DNA of 64,000 bases, taken from positions 186,036 through 250,035 of the forward strand of contig NZ_CH724108.1 of the NCBI RefSeq assembly GCF_000153305.1. The letters are read 5' to 3'. The translations under genes were made by a program, and so were the position numbers. This DNA is from Oceanicola granulosus HTCC2516. Its GTDB lineage: Bacteria; Pseudomonadota; Alphaproteobacteria; Rhodobacterales; Rhodobacteraceae. This document shows positions 8,545 to 19,007 of the stretch, piece by piece (the first letter of the stretch is position 1; each line of letters opens with the position of its first letter). The notes under the pieces were generated by a model, which was not told where the DNA came from, ran no database searches, and saw only the letters and a program-made list of their open reading frames with translations.

Positions 8545-9858
8545 TCAGGCCAGCGTGCCGGCCAGCGAATTCGGCGCGGAGGCGGTGATTCTGACCCGTG
8601 CGATCTCGCCCTTCAGCGCCTCCGGCGCCTCCACGTGGACGGCGCAGAGGTGGTCGGACCTGCCGACCATCTGCCCCGGCAGCCGGCCCGGCTTCTCGAA
8701 CAGCACGCCCACCTCGCGGCCCACCATCGCCTCCTGTGCGGCGGTCTGCTGCGCCTTGAGCAGCGCCTGCAGGCGGGCGAGCCGATCGGACATGACGTCC
8801 CCGGGCAGCTGCGGCTTCTCCGCCGCCGGGGTGCCGGGGCGGGTGGAGTACTTGAACGAGTAGGCCTGCGCGTAGCCCACCGCCTCGACCAGGCCCATCG
8901 TGTCGGCGAAGTCGGCCTCGGTCTCGCCGGGGAAGCCGACGATGAAGTCGCCCGACAGCGCCAGGTCGGGGCGGGCGTCGCGCAGCCGTTCGATCAGCCG
9001 CAGGTAGGCTTCGGCGGTGTGCTTGCGGTTCATTGCCTTCAGGATGCGGTCCGAGCCCGACTGCACCGGCAGGTGCAGGTAGGGCATCAGCTCGGGGCAG
9101 TCGCCGTGCGCCGCGATCAGCGCGTCGTCCATGTCGTTGGGGTGGCTGGTGGTGTAGCGGATCCGCTCGAGCCCGTCGATCGCGGCCAGCGTGCGCACGA
9201 GCCCGGCGAGGCCGCCCTCGTGGCCGTGGTAGGCGTTGACGTTCTGGCCCAGCAGGGTGATCTCGCGCACCCCCGCCTCGACCAGCGCCCGCGCCTCGTC
9301 GACGACCCGCTCGGCGGGCCGCGAGACCTCGGCGCCGCGGGTGTAGGGGACGACGCAGAAGGCGCAGAACTTGTCGCAGCCCTCCTGCACGGTCAGGAAG
9401 GCGGTGGGCCCGCGCTGCGCCCTGGGCCGAGCGGCGAGGCCACTGAACTTGTCCTCGGCGGGGAAATCGGTGTCGAGCGCCTTGCCCCCGGTGGCGAGCG
9501 CGGCGTCCATCGCCGGCAGCCGGTGGTAGCTCTGCGGGCCGACCACCAGGTCGACCAGCGGCTGGCGGCGCATGATCTCCTCACCCTCGGCCTGGGCGAC
9601 GCAGCCGGCGACGCCGATCTTCAGGTCGGGCTTTTCCGCCTTGAGCGGCTTCAGCCGGCCGAGCTCGGAATAGACCTTCTCCGCCGCCTTCTCGCGGATG
9701 TGGCAGGTGTTGAGCAGGATCATGTCCGCCTCTTCGGCGACCTGCGTCTCGACATAGCCGCGCCCGCCCAGGGCCTCGGCCATGCGCTCGCTGTCGTAGA
9801 CGTTCATCTGGCAGCCGTAGGTCTTGATGAACAGCTTCTTGGGGGCATGATCGGTCAT
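8545..9858 (-). CDS. miaB: tRNA-2-methylthio-N6-dimethylallyladenosine synthase
   Basis: MiaB is a radical-SAM methylthiotransferase modifying i6A37 of tRNAs reading UNN codons. The 437-residue protein shows the full architecture: N-terminal UPF0004 domain with cluster cysteines 16, 52 and 86 ([25 protein letters not shown]), radical-SAM domain with CDKFCAFC (Cys161, 165, 168), and a C-terminal TRAM domain ([10 protein letters not shown] to the end). It begins with an ATG at 9858 and faces the glycosyltransferase-like gene across a 150-bp divergent region. MiaB before phoH-ybeY-lnt is the usual order in the group. Confidence 0.97.
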   Translation of the reverse strand: MTDHAPKKLFIKTYGCQMNVYDSERMAEALGGRGYVETQVAEEADMILLNTCHIREKAAEKVYSELGRLKPLKAEKPDLKIGVAGCVAQAEGEEIMRRQPLVDLVVGPQSYHRLPAMDAALATGGKALDTDFPAEDKFSGLAARPRAQRGPTAFLTVQEGCDKFCAFCVVPYTRGAEVSRPAERVVDEARALVEAGVREITLLGQNVNAYHGHEGGLAGLVRTLAAIDGLERIRYTTSHPNDMDDALIAAHGDCPELMPYLHLPVQSGSDRILKAMNRKHTAEAYLRLIERLRDARPDLALSGDFIVGFPGETEADFADTMGLVEAVGYAQAYSFKYSTRPGTPAAEKPQLPGDVMSDRLARLQALLKAQQTAAQEAMVGREVGVLFEKPGRLPGQMVGRSDHLCAVHVEAPEALKGEIARVRITASAPNSLAGTLA

Positions 9859-10008
9859 GGGCGCGGGCCTTAGCAGAGTTCGCGCAGGCTGGGAACTGGT
9901 GCGACGCGCCGTTCACGCGATGGCGACGAAAATGCGCGAGGACGGGGCAGCGGGTTGCCAGCGCCGCCATTCGGCGGCAGCTTCGCGGCCCGACGGACAG
10001 GAGCGGAC

Positions 10009-10869
10009 ATGCGCCACGCCGACCTCAGATCGCTGCTCGCCTCCGACGCGCTCGCCCGCGGGCCGGTGGCGCTGCTGATCGCCGAGGACGAGGTCGAGGT
10101 GGCGAGCACCCTACGCCACCACCTCGCGCGCGGCTTCCGTTCGGTGGTGCTGTTCGCGCCGCCCGGGCTCGAGGTGCCCGACGATCTCGCGGCGCGCATC
10201 CACCGGGTCGATCACGACACGCTCGAGGACCGGGCGCTGACCAACATCGTCAACCCGGTCATCGCCGCCGCGCCGGTGGGGACGTGGTTCTACTACGGCT
10301 ACAACGCCGAGTACCTGTTCTACCCGTTCTGCGAATACCGCACCGTCGGCGAGGCGACGACCTTCGTCACCGAGGAGCGGCGCGACACGGCGATGTGCTA
10401 CGTGGTCGACCTCTACGCCGCCGATCTCGCCGCCCATCCCGGCGCGGTGTCCATCGAGAACGCCCACCTCGACAAGTCGGGCTACTACGCGCTGGTGCGG
10501 CGCGACCGGTGGAACAACGACATCGAGCGGCAGATGGATTTCTTCGGGGGCCTGCGCTGGCGCTTCGAGGAGCACGTGCCGCCGGTGCGCCGCCGGATCG
10601 ACCGGGTGGCGCTGTTCCGCGCCGCCAAGGGGCTGAAGCTCGACGAGGACCACACGTTCAACATCCCCGAGTACAACACCTACGCCTGCCCGTGGCACCA
10701 CAGCCTGACGGCCGCCGTCTGCTCCTTCCGCACCGCCAAGGCGCTCAAGCGCAACCCGGGCTCGACCTTCGACATCCCGACCTTCTGGTGGCACAACTCG
10801 ATCCGCTTCGACTGGCACTCCCAGCAGCTCCTCGATCTCGGGCTGATGGAGCCGGGGCAGTGGTTCTGA
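10009..10869 (+). CDS. Glycosyltransferase-2-like protein (tentative)
   Basis: A 286-residue soluble protein, started at the ATG at 10009 because AGGAG lies 5-6 nt upstream. The beginning (PVALLIAEDEVEVASTLRHHLARGFRSVVLF) resembles the first beta-alpha unit of GT2-like glycosyltransferases of alphaproteobacteria that carry an acidic DE pair in that position; the middle is rich in aromatic residues (WFYYGYNAEYLFYPF). No signal peptide or membrane segment is evident. The next gene, a sulfotransferase, starts one base after its stop, so both probably modify the same surface or exported glycan. Family assignment is from pattern memory only. Confidence 0.55.
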   Translation: MRHADLRSLLASDALARGPVALLIAEDEVEVASTLRHHLARGFRSVVLFAPPGLEVPDDLAARIHRVDHDTLEDRALTNIVNPVIAAAPVGTWFYYGYNAEYLFYPFCEYRTVGEATTFVTEERRDTAMCYVVDLYAADLAAHPGAVSIENAHLDKSGYYALVRRDRWNNDIERQMDFFGGLRWRFEEHVPPVRRRIDRVALFRAAKGLKLDEDHTFNIPEYNTYACPWHHSLTAAVCSFRTAKALKRNPGSTFDIPTFWWHNSIRFDWHSQQLLDLGLMEPGQWF

Positions 10870-10870
10870 G

Positions 10871-11548
10871 ATGATCCTGTCACGCGGGCGGCGCTACCTG
10901 TTCGTGCACATCCCCAAGACCGGCGGCACCGCGATGGCGCTGGCGCTCGAGGCGCGGGCGATGGCGGACGATGTGCTCGTGGGCGACACGCCCAAGGCGC
11001 GGCGGCGCAAGAGGCGGTTGGCGGGGGTGAGGACGGCAGGGCGGCTGTGGAAGCACGCCACGCTGGCCGACGCCGAGGGGCTCTACACCCGCGCCGAGCT
11101 GGACGAACTGTTCGTCTTCACGCTGGTGCGCAACCCGTGGGACCGGCTGGTGAGCTATTACCACTGGCTGCGCGCGCAGAGCTTCGATCACCCCGCGGTG
11201 CGGCTCGCCGCCGCGCACGACTTCTCCGGCTTCCTCAACGCCGACCACACCCGCCGCTCCATCGCCGCCGCGCCCTATGGCAGCTACGTCACCGACGGCG
11301 CCGGGCGGGAGCGGGCCGACCTGTTCCTCCGGCTCGAACACCTCGCCGAGGATGCCGCGCCGCTCGAGGCGCATCTCGGCTTCCTGCTCGACATGCCCCG
11401 CGCCAACGCCAGCGCGCGGCCGCGCGACTGGCGGCCGCTCTACTCTGACGCCGACGCCGCGCTCGTCGGCGAGCTCTGCGCCGCCGACATCGCCCGCTTC
11501 GGCTACCGCTTCGATCAGGCCGCGTCGGCGGCTCCGAAGCGGTCGTAG
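10871..11548 (+). CDS. Sulfotransferase family protein
   Basis: A 225-residue protein with the PAPS 5'-phosphate-binding motif HIPKTGGT (residues 13-20) and the 3'-phosphate-binding segment VRNPWDRLVSYYHWLR (around residue 85), as in the Sulfotransfer_2 family, which transfers sulfate from PAPS to carbohydrate hydroxyls. It directly follows the glycosyltransferase-like gene. The last 34 nt overlap the 3' end of the convergent fadJ-like gene, so the C-termini of both proteins are encoded on opposite strands of the same DNA. Confidence 0.82.
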   Translation: MILSRGRRYLFVHIPKTGGTAMALALEARAMADDVLVGDTPKARRRKRRLAGVRTAGRLWKHATLADAEGLYTRAELDELFVFTLVRNPWDRLVSYYHWLRAQSFDHPAVRLAAAHDFSGFLNADHTRRSIAAAPYGSYVTDGAGRERADLFLRLEHLAEDAAPLEAHLGFLLDMPRANASARPRDWRPLYSDADAALVGELCAADIARFGYRFDQAASAAPKRS

Positions 11549-13710
11549 AAGCGCGCGCCGCTCTCGGCCATCTCGCGCAGCAGCGCCGGGCAGGCGAAGC
11601 GCTCGCCGTAGGCCGCCGCGAGCTGGTCGCAACGCTCCGCCGCCCAGGGCGCGCCGACCATGTCGAGCCAGGAGAACGGCCCGCCCGACCACGGCGCGAA
11701 GCCCCAGCCGAGGATCGCGCCCACGTCGCCCTCGCGGATGTCGGTGAGCACGCCCTCCTCGAGCGCCTTCACCGCCTCGAGCACCTGCGCGAAGAGCAGC
11801 CGGTGCTGGACGTCGAGCAGCTCGGCCTCGGCCGCGGGCGGGTGCCGCTCGGCGAGGCCGGGCCAGAGCCCAGTGCGCTTGCCGGCGTCGTCGTAGGCAT
11901 AGAAGCCCGCCCTCGCCTTGCGCCCGAGCCGGCCCTCGCCGGCGAGCCACGCCATGAGGTCGTCCACCGGCGCCATGTCGGCGGGGTAGGCGTCGCCCAT
12001 CGCGGCGCGGGTGGCGGCCGAGATCTTCACCGCCAGGTCGATCGAGGTCTCGTCGATCAGCTGCAGCGGGCCGAGCGGGAAGCCGAGCAGCTTGGCGGCG
12101 TTCTCCACCAGCGCCGGCGGCACCCCCTCGGTCACCATCCGCGCGCCCTCGTTGAGGTAGGGGATGATGCAGCGGTTGGCGTAGAAGAACCGCGCGTCGT
12201 TGACCACGATCGGCGTCTTGCGGATCTGGCGCACGAAGTCGAGCGCCTTGGCCACCGCCCGGTCCCCGGTCTCGCGGCCCTTGATGATCTCGACCAGCAT
12301 CATCTTTTCCACCGGCGAGAAGAAGTGGATGCCGATGAATTGCTCGGGCCGCGCGCTGGCCTTGGCCAGGCCGGTGATCGGCAGGGTCGAGGTGTTGGTG
12401 GCGAAGATGCAGTCCTCGCCGATCACCGCCTCGACGCGGGCGGTGATCTCGGCCTTCACCTTCGGGTCCTCGAACACCGCCTCGACGATCAGGTCGCAGC
12501 CCGCGAGGTCCTCGACCCGGTCGGTCGGCGTGATCCGCGCCAGCATCGCCTCGGCGGCCTCGGGCGTGGTCTTGCCGCGCTTGGCGCCCTTCTCGGCATA
12601 GCTCTGGCTGTAGGCCTTGCCCTTCTCCGCGGCCTCCCGGCTCTGGTCGAGCAGCACCACTTCGATCCCGGCCTGCGCCGCGACCAGCGCGATCCCCGCG
12701 CCCATCATCCCGGCACCGAGCACGCCCAGCCGCTGCACGCTCTGATCGGGCGCCTTGGGCCGGTTGGCGCCCTTCTCGAGCGCCTGCTTGTCGAGGAACA
12801 GCGCGCGGATCATCGCGCTCGAGGTCGGGTCCATCAGCACCTTGGTGAACCAGCGCGCCTCGACCCGCAAAGCGGTGTCGAAGGGCACCTGCGCGCCCTC
12901 GTAGATCGCCGAGAGCAGCGCCTTTGCGGCGGGGTACACGCCCTGGGTCTGGTGGTTCACCATCGCGCTGGCGCCGACGAAGGTCATGAAGCCGGCCGGG
13001 TGGTAGGGCGCGCCGCCGGGCATCTTCCAGCCCTTCTGGTCCCACGGCTTGACGATGTCGCCGTCGCCGGCCTCGCGCACCCAGGCCTTGGCCCGCTCGA
13101 GCAGCGCGTCGGCCGGCACCACCTCGTCCACCAGCTGCGCCGCCTTGGCCGCCTTGGCGTCGAGCATCCGCCCCTCGAGCAGCACCGGCGCCGCCGCCAT
13201 CGCGCCGACCATGCGCGAGTAGCGCGTGGTGCCGCCGGCGCCGGGGAACAGGCCGACCTTGATCTCGGGCAGGCCGACCTTGCCCTTGCCCTCGGCCATG
13301 AACCGGCGGTGACAGGCGAGCGCGATCTCGGTGCCGATCCCGGCGGCGGTCCCGGGCAGGGCGCAGGCGACGGGCTTGCCGCCCTTGTTTGTCTTGGGGT
13401 CCATGCCGGCGCGCTCGATCTTGCGCAGCACCGCGTGGCCCGACATCGTGAAGTCGAACAGCGCCTGCGCCGGCGCCTCGCCGGCCTGGTCGCGCACGCT
13501 CGCCAGCACGCCGAGATCCATGCCGCCGGCAAAGTCCTTCTTGGCGCTGGTGATGACGATGCCGCGCACCCCGTCGTCGGCCAGCGCCTCGTCGACCAGC
13601 CGGTCGAGCGCGGCGAAGGCGTCGCGGGTCATCACGTTCATCGACCGCCCCTCGGCGTCCCAGACGATCACCGCGACGTCGCCGTCGCGCTCGATGCGGA
13701 AGTCGGTCAT
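11515..13710 (-). CDS. fadJ: Bifunctional enoyl-CoA hydratase/3-hydroxyacyl-CoA dehydrogenase (FadJ/FadB alpha type)
   Basis: A 731-residue multifunctional beta-oxidation enzyme. Residues about 1-190 form a crotonase domain (KKDFAGGMDLGVL; oxyanion region CALPGTAAGIGTEIALACH; catalytic region GLFPGAGGTTR). The dehydrogenase part begins with the NAD-binding GVLGAGMMGAGIA (about residue 328), has IHFFSPVEKM with the catalytic His, and ends in two 3HCDH C-terminal domains. It hydrates enoyl-CoA and oxidises 3-hydroxyacyl-CoA for the thiolase encoded two genes upstream. The start ATG at 13710 overlaps the cupin stop as ATGA. Confidence 0.92.
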   Translation of the reverse strand: MTDFRIERDGDVAVIVWDAEGRSMNVMTRDAFAALDRLVDEALADDGVRGIVITSAKKDFAGGMDLGVLASVRDQAGEAPAQALFDFTMSGHAVLRKIERAGMDPKTNKGGKPVACALPGTAAGIGTEIALACHRRFMAEGKGKVGLPEIKVGLFPGAGGTTRYSRMVGAMAAAPVLLEGRMLDAKAAKAAQLVDEVVPADALLERAKAWVREAGDGDIVKPWDQKGWKMPGGAPYHPAGFMTFVGASAMVNHQTQGVYPAAKALLSAIYEGAQVPFDTALRVEARWFTKVLMDPTSSAMIRALFLDKQALEKGANRPKAPDQSVQRLGVLGAGMMGAGIALVAAQAGIEVVLLDQSREAAEKGKAYSQSYAEKGAKRGKTTPEAAEAMLARITPTDRVEDLAGCDLIVEAVFEDPKVKAEITARVEAVIGEDCIFATNTSTLPITGLAKASARPEQFIGIHFFSPVEKMMLVEIIKGRETGDRAVAKALDFVRQIRKTPIVVNDARFFYANRCIIPYLNEGARMVTEGVPPALVENAAKLLGFPLGPLQLIDETSIDLAVKISAATRAAMGDAYPADMAPVDDLMAWLAGEGRLGRKARAGFYAYDDAGKRTGLWPGLAERHPPAAEAELLDVQHRLLFAQVLEAVKALEEGVLTDIREGDVGAILGWGFAPWSGGPFSWLDMVGAPWAAERCDQLAAAYGERFACPALLREMAESGARFYDRFGAADAA

Positions 13711-14176
13711 GAGCTCGTGTCCTTCTTCGGGTAGGGCGTGCCGTCGAGCCGGGTGAAGCCCTCGGGCGTCGCCAGCAGGTCGAGGCCGGGATAGGTGGCG
13801 ACGTTGGTCTCGCGCCGGCGGCTGCCGACGATCAGGTAGCGGGCCGGCGCGTCGCTGTCGTTGCGCAGGCAGTGACCGACGGCGACGCCGGCCTTCCAGG
13901 CGCAGGCGTCGCCGGGGCCGATCTCGGTCTGTGCGCCGTCCTCGATCACGGTAAGCCGGCCTTCGAGCATGTAGAGGAACTCGTCCTCGTCGCTCTCCCA
14001 GTGCATCAGGCTCGACTGGGTGCCGGGCAGCAGCGTCTCGTGGGCGGCGCCGAACTGGGTCAGCCCGCCGGCATCCGACAGCGGCTCCCATTCCAGGTGG
14101 CCGGGCAGGGTGTGGGGCGCGGGGTAGCGCGACTCGTGGCGCACCGTCTCGACGCTGCCCTTGCGGATCACGGTCA

Positions 14177-14177
<1 letters not shown>
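13707..14177 (-). CDS. Cupin-domain protein within the beta-oxidation operon
   Basis: A 156-residue single-cupin protein: the first cupin motif is around GTQSSLMHWESDEDEFLYMLEG and the second around GDACAWKAGVAVGHCLRN. His, Glu and His positions compatible with metal binding are present, but the substrate is unknown. It is coupled on both sides (TGATG with the thiolase, ATGA with fadJ), so it is made together with the beta-oxidation enzymes; a role as a sensor or accessory isomerase/hydrolase would be speculation. Confidence 0.85.
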
Positions 14178-15384
<1,207 letters not shown>

Positions 15385-15388
<4 letters not shown>

Positions 15389-16020
15389 GTCTCCTCCTTG
15401 GGCGGGAAGGCCCGGGGCATGAGGTCATAGGGATGGGCCCAGCCGGGCAGCGCCTCGAGCCGGCCGAGCCAGGCGTCGATGGCCGGCCACTCGGCGCGGG
15501 CGAAGGTGAAGGGCTCCTCGTAGAAGAGATAGCCGCAGCAGGCGAAATCGGCGAGGGTGGCCTCCGGCCCCGCGATCCAGTCACGCCCCTCCAGGTGCGC
15601 CTCCAGCACCTTGAGCGCCGCCGCGAGCCGGCCGGCGAGCCAGCCGTTGATCTCGGCGCTGCGCCTGGCCTCGGGCAGGAAGTTCATGTTGAAGCGAAGC
15701 GGCCCGGCGAGGCCCGAGAGCTTGTGCGCGTCGAACAGCAGCCAGCGCAGAACCTCGCGCCGCGCGTCCGCGTCGCGCCCGCCGAAGCGGCCGGTCTTCT
15801 CGGCCAGGTAGTCGAGGATCGCGCCCGACTGGCTGAGCGTCACCGCGCCATCCTCGAGCACCGGCACCTCGCCCATGGCGTTGAGCGCGCGGAACTCGGG
15901 CGTACGGGTCGCGCCGCCGAAGAAGCCGACCGGCACCGCCTCCCAGTCCGCGCCGGTCAGGTTCAGCATCAGCGCGACCTTGTAGGCGTTGCCGCTCTCG
16001 CCGAAGCAGTGGAGTCTCAT
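15385..16020 (-). CDS. Glutathione S-transferase family protein
   Basis: A 211-residue GST starting at the ATG at 16020 (MRLHCFGESGNAYKV), with GAAGGCG 7-8 nt upstream. The N-terminal thioredoxin-like half has the cis-Pro and substrate-binding region GEVPVLEDGAVTLSQSGAI; the C-terminal helical half contains WIAGPEATLADFACCGYLF. It heads the run GST-thiolase-cupin-fadJ, in which all junctions overlap. It may detoxify or process CoA-derived electrophiles, but the substrate is not known. Confidence 0.9.
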
Positions 16021-16068
16021 GTGTGCGCCTTCTTCTGGAGTGTCGGGGCAGGGGGTGGGCGTTCGGCC

Positions 16069-16094
16069 GTGCATATTTTTGGCCAGATGAAGCG
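16069..16094 (+). repeat. Interspersed repeat, copy A (GCATATTT…GGCCAGATGAAG)
   Basis: Reads GTGCATATTTTT then GGCCAGATGAAGCG, just upstream of the GST gene. Together with copy B it forms a 28-nt inverted repeat (arms GGCCGTGCATATTT.. GGCCAGATGAAG, two mismatches) around about 150 bp of non-coding DNA (16095-16243). It is one of eight related intergenic elements in this window. Confidence 0.75.
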
Positions 16095-16243
16095 ATAGCG
16101 CCGCGCCTCTTTACCGCCCGTTAAGGTTAATCGGCGAGGGTGGGTCCCGCGGTACAGGCTGGCAAGCCGATGACCGCGCCAGGTGAAGCCCCGTCTCCGT
16201 CCCCGCCGTTCTCGGCCGGGCGGGGGCGGGGTGATGGCCTGGT

Positions 16244-16270
16244 CTTCATCTGGCCCCAAATATGCACGGC
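16244..16270 (-). repeat. Interspersed repeat, copy B (inverted relative to copy A)
   Basis: The minus strand reads GGCCGTGCATATTT followed by GGGGCCAGATGAAG, nearly identical to copy A in the opposite orientation. It lies just after the stop of the 70-residue conserved gene. The A/B pair could form a large stem-loop between the two beta-oxidation transcription units. Confidence 0.75.
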
Positions 16271-16294
16271 CGTCCGCCTCAGCCCGCGCTCCGC

Positions 16295-16507
16295 TCACCG
16301 TTTCCGCGCCTCCAGCTCCGAGTTGAACAGCCGCAGCCGGTGCGTGAACGTGTCCTCGTCGATCACGCTGTCGAAGTGCTCGAACAGGAACGACAGCGCC
16401 TCGCCCTCGTCGAGCCCCGCCTCGCGGGAGAAGCGGCGCAGGCGGCGGTAGGCATCCTCGGTCATCGCGACGGGGAAGCGGCGGGTCAGGCGGAAGCGTT
16501 TGGGCAT
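16295..16507 (-). CDS. Small conserved-type protein of unknown function downstream of acyl-CoA dehydrogenase
   Basis: A 70-residue basic/helical protein (MPKRFRLTRRFPVAMTEDAYRRLRRF...) without signal peptide or membrane segment. The N-terminal FRLTRRFPVAMTEDAYRRLR has the strand-then-helix look of a ribbon-helix-helix-type protein, but no family is assigned with certainty. It starts 31 nt beyond the acyl-CoA dehydrogenase stop with GGAGGAGAC upstream of the ATG, so it probably belongs to the same transcript. Confidence 0.65.
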   Translation of the reverse strand: MPKRFRLTRRFPVAMTEDAYRRLRRFSREAGLDEGEALSFLFEHFDSVIDEDTFTHRLRLFNSELEARKR

Positions 16508-16538
16508 GTCTCCTCCGGGATCGGACGTCGGGGAGAGC

Positions 16539-18317
16539 CTAGAAGCTCTCCGCGTCGAGCGCCATCACCGGCTCGGCCCCGGTCTCGATCCGCGCCAGGT
16601 GAGTGGCGACCATCGGCAGCTGGCGGGCCATGTAGTAGCGCCCCGTCGCGACCTTCGCCTCGTAGAACGCCCTGTCGCCCTCGCCGGCGGCGAGCGCGGC
16701 GCGGGCGGCCTGCGCCATCTGCGCCCACATGAAGCCGACCGAGACGTGGCCCATCATGTGCAGGAAGTCGTAGCTCCCGGCGAGCGCGTTCTCGGGCGCC
16801 GTCGCGCCTTGCTGCATGAAGTACATGCCCGCCTGCTGGAGCTGCTTGGACGCCGTCTTGAGCGGCTCGACGAAGGCGGCGTCGAAGTCGGGGTCGCCCG
16901 CCGCCTCGCGGCACCAGGTCTTGATCAGCTCGAAGTACGCCATGATGTACTTGCCACCGCCCGCCCCGAGCTTGCGACCGACGAGGTCGAGCGCCTGCAC
17001 GCCGTTGGTGCCCTCGTAGATCATGGTGATCCGCGCGTCCCGCACGAACTGCTCGACGCCCGTCTCCCGCACGAAGCCGGCGCCGCCGAAGGTCTGCTGG
17101 GCGAGCACGGTCGTCTCGAAGCCCTTGTCGGTCAGGAAGCCCTTGATGACCGGCGTGAGCAGCGAGACCAGCCCCTCGGCGTCGGCATCCCGGCCGCGGT
17201 GGGCGCGGTCGATCAGCGAGGCGCCCCAGAGCAGGAAGGCGCGTCCGCCCTCGACGAAGGCCTTCTGGTCCATCAGGTTGCGGCGCACGTCGGGGTGGAC
17301 GATGATCGGGTCGGCGGGCCGCTCGGGCGCGGCGGCGCCGGCCAGCGCGCGGCCCTGAAGGCGGTCGCGGGCGAAGGCGGCGGCGTTCTCGTAGGCGACG
17401 GCGGCCTGCGCCACGCCCTGCAGGCCGACGCCGATGCGGGCCTCGTTCATCATCGTGAACATCGCCCGCATGCCGGCGTTCTCCTCGCCGAGCAGGTAGC
17501 CCGTGGCGCCGTCGTGGTTGATGACGCAGGTGGCGTTGCCGTGGAAGCCCATCTTGTGCTCGACCCCGCCGCAGCTCACCGCGTTGCGCGGGCCCGGCCG
17601 GCCGTCGTCGTCTAGCAGGAACTTCGGCACGATGAACAGCGACAGCCCGCGCGTCCCCTCGGGCGCGCCGGGGATGCGGGCCAGCACGAGGTGGACGATG
17701 TTCTCGGTGAGGTCGTGTTCGCCGGCCGAGATCCAGATCTTCTGCCCCGTGATCCGGTAGCTGCCGTCGCCGGCGGGCTCGGCCCTGGTGCGGATCAGCC
17801 CGAGATCGGTGCCGCATTGCGGCTCGGTGAGGTTCATCGTCCCCGACCATTGGCCCGAGATCATGTTGGGCAGCCACGTCGTCTTCTGGGCGTCGGTGCC
17901 GTGGGCGTGGATCGTGGAATAGGCCGCGTGGGTGAGGCCCTGGTAGGTGTTGAAGGCCATGTTGGCCGACAGGAACATCTCACCGGTGGCGCAATTCATC
18001 AGGTAGGGCATGCCTTGGCCGCCGTACTCGGGGTCGGCGTCGAGGCCCATCCAGCCGCCCTCGCGCATCCGGGCGTAGGCGTCGGCGAAGCCGGGGGGCG
18101 TGCGCACGACGCCGTTCTCGAAGGTGCAGCCCACCGCGTCGCCGGCCTGGTTCAGCGGTGCCAGCACGCCCGCCGCGAGCTTGCCGGATTCGTCGAGGAT
18201 CGCGCGTGTGGTGTCGCGGTCGAGCTCGTCGTAGCCGGGGATGTCGAGGCTGCCGACCTTGAGCAGGTCGTGCAGCACGAAGTCGAGATCGCGGGCGGGC
18301 GGCGTGTAGGTCGGCAT
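16539..18317 (-). CDS. Acyl-CoA dehydrogenase (about 590-residue AcdA/DmdC-like type)
   Basis: A 592-residue FAD enzyme that forms the 2,3-double bond in acyl-CoA. It is longer than classical 380-residue enzymes and has the extra C-terminal region seen in the family that includes DmdC (3-methylmercaptopropionyl-CoA dehydrogenase). Landmarks are [19 protein letters not shown] (FAD/substrate region), [20 protein letters not shown] and [13 protein letters not shown] with the probable catalytic Glu near residue 436. Fatty acyl-CoA versus DMSP-derived substrate cannot be decided from sequence reading. Its gene follows a MerR regulator by 37 nt. Confidence 0.9.
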   Translation of the reverse strand: MPTYTPPARDLDFVLHDLLKVGSLDIPGYDELDRDTTRAILDESGKLAAGVLAPLNQAGDAVGCTFENGVVRTPPGFADAYARMREGGWMGLDADPEYGGQGMPYLMNCATGEMFLSANMAFNTYQGLTHAAYSTIHAHGTDAQKTTWLPNMISGQWSGTMNLTEPQCGTDLGLIRTRAEPAGDGSYRITGQKIWISAGEHDLTENIVHLVLARIPGAPEGTRGLSLFIVPKFLLDDDGRPGPRNAVSCGGVEHKMGFHGNATCVINHDGATGYLLGEENAGMRAMFTMMNEARIGVGLQGVAQAAVAYENAAAFARDRLQGRALAGAAAPERPADPIIVHPDVRRNLMDQKAFVEGGRAFLLWGASLIDRAHRGRDADAEGLVSLLTPVIKGFLTDKGFETTVLAQQTFGGAGFVRETGVEQFVRDARITMIYEGTNGVQALDLVGRKLGAGGGKYIMAYFELIKTWCREAAGDPDFDAAFVEPLKTASKQLQQAGMYFMQQGATAPENALAGSYDFLHMMGHVSVGFMWAQMAQAARAALAAGEGDRAFYEAKVATGRYYMARQLPMVATHLARIETGAEPVMALDAESF

Positions 18318-18354
18318 GTGTTCAGGTCTCTCCTGTCCCTGCCGACCTCGCGCG

Positions 18355-18750
18355 TCAGGCCACGGCCGGCTTCACGTTCAGTTTGTCGAGCTCACGGGCT
18401 CCCCACTCGAGCTGCACTTTCAGCTCGCGGATCGCTTCGTTCAAGTCGTCACGCTGCGTCTCCATCTCGCGCAGGTGCTGCTGGGCGATCTCGTAGGTGC
18501 GCACGAGCTGGGTCTCGCGTTCGCCCGCGTCGTAGAGGTCGAGCAGCTGGCGGATCTCCTCGAGGCTGAAGCCGAAGCGCTTGCCGCGCAGGATCAGCTT
18601 GAGCCGGGCGCGGTCGCGCCGGGTGAACAGCCGTTTCTGCCCCTGCCGGATCGGGGCGAGCAGCTCCTTGGCCTCGTAGAAGCGAAGCGTCCGCGGCGTC
18701 ACTTCGAACGTGTCGCACATCTCGCGGATCGTCATCGTGTCTTCGGTCAT
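18355..18750 (-). CDS. MerR-family regulator, probably of the acyl-CoA dehydrogenase operon
   Basis: A 131-residue MerR protein started at the ATG at 18750 ([11 protein letters not shown]). The winged-helix N-terminus contains [35 protein letters not shown], followed by a long coiled-coil dimerisation helix (about residues 80-120). No metal-binding cysteines are present, as expected for the LiuR/AcdR-like subgroup that controls acyl-CoA metabolism. It directly precedes the acyl-CoA dehydrogenase gene and is a close paralogue of the regulator at 19008-19373. Confidence 0.9.
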   Translation of the reverse strand: MTEDTMTIREMCDTFEVTPRTLRFYEAKELLAPIRQGQKRLFTRRDRARLKLILRGKRFGFSLEEIRQLLDLYDAGERETQLVRTYEIAQQHLREMETQRDDLNEAIRELKVQLEWGARELDKLNVKPAVA

Positions 18751-18859
18751 TCTCGTTGCCTCATCTTGTCCGTGAGCGGAATTACGGAAGGGCAAGTGAC
18801 CAAGCGGGACGCGCGACACAAGCGAAGCTTTCGCGAGCGTGAAGTCGACGCGGCGTCAC

Positions 18860-18873
18860 TCGTCAATTGACGA
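18860..18873. promoter_or_regulatory. Perfect palindrome TCGTCAATTGACGA, candidate MerR operator
   Basis: A 14-bp perfect dyad in the 257-bp gap between the two merR genes, about 110 nt upstream of the acyl-CoA dehydrogenase-linked regulator. Position and symmetry suit autoregulation by one of the MerR proteins; the core CGTCAA resembles operators known for LiuR-like regulators, but this is inference. Confidence 0.45.
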
Positions 18874-19007
18874 AACGACAGGAAAATCCCGGTCGAATGC
18901 TTGGCAATTTTGTTATGCCCTAGCGGAAGGGCGCTGTCGGCGCGCATCTCTCGCTAGCCGCGAGGCGGCCGCGGCGCATGCCCGCGCGGGTTGCTGGCGC
19001 GCTCGCG

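Noticed and set aside
11803-13734. A 643-residue plus-strand frame over the fadJ-like gene
   Set aside because: Antisense shadow; all beta-oxidation motifs are on the minus strand.
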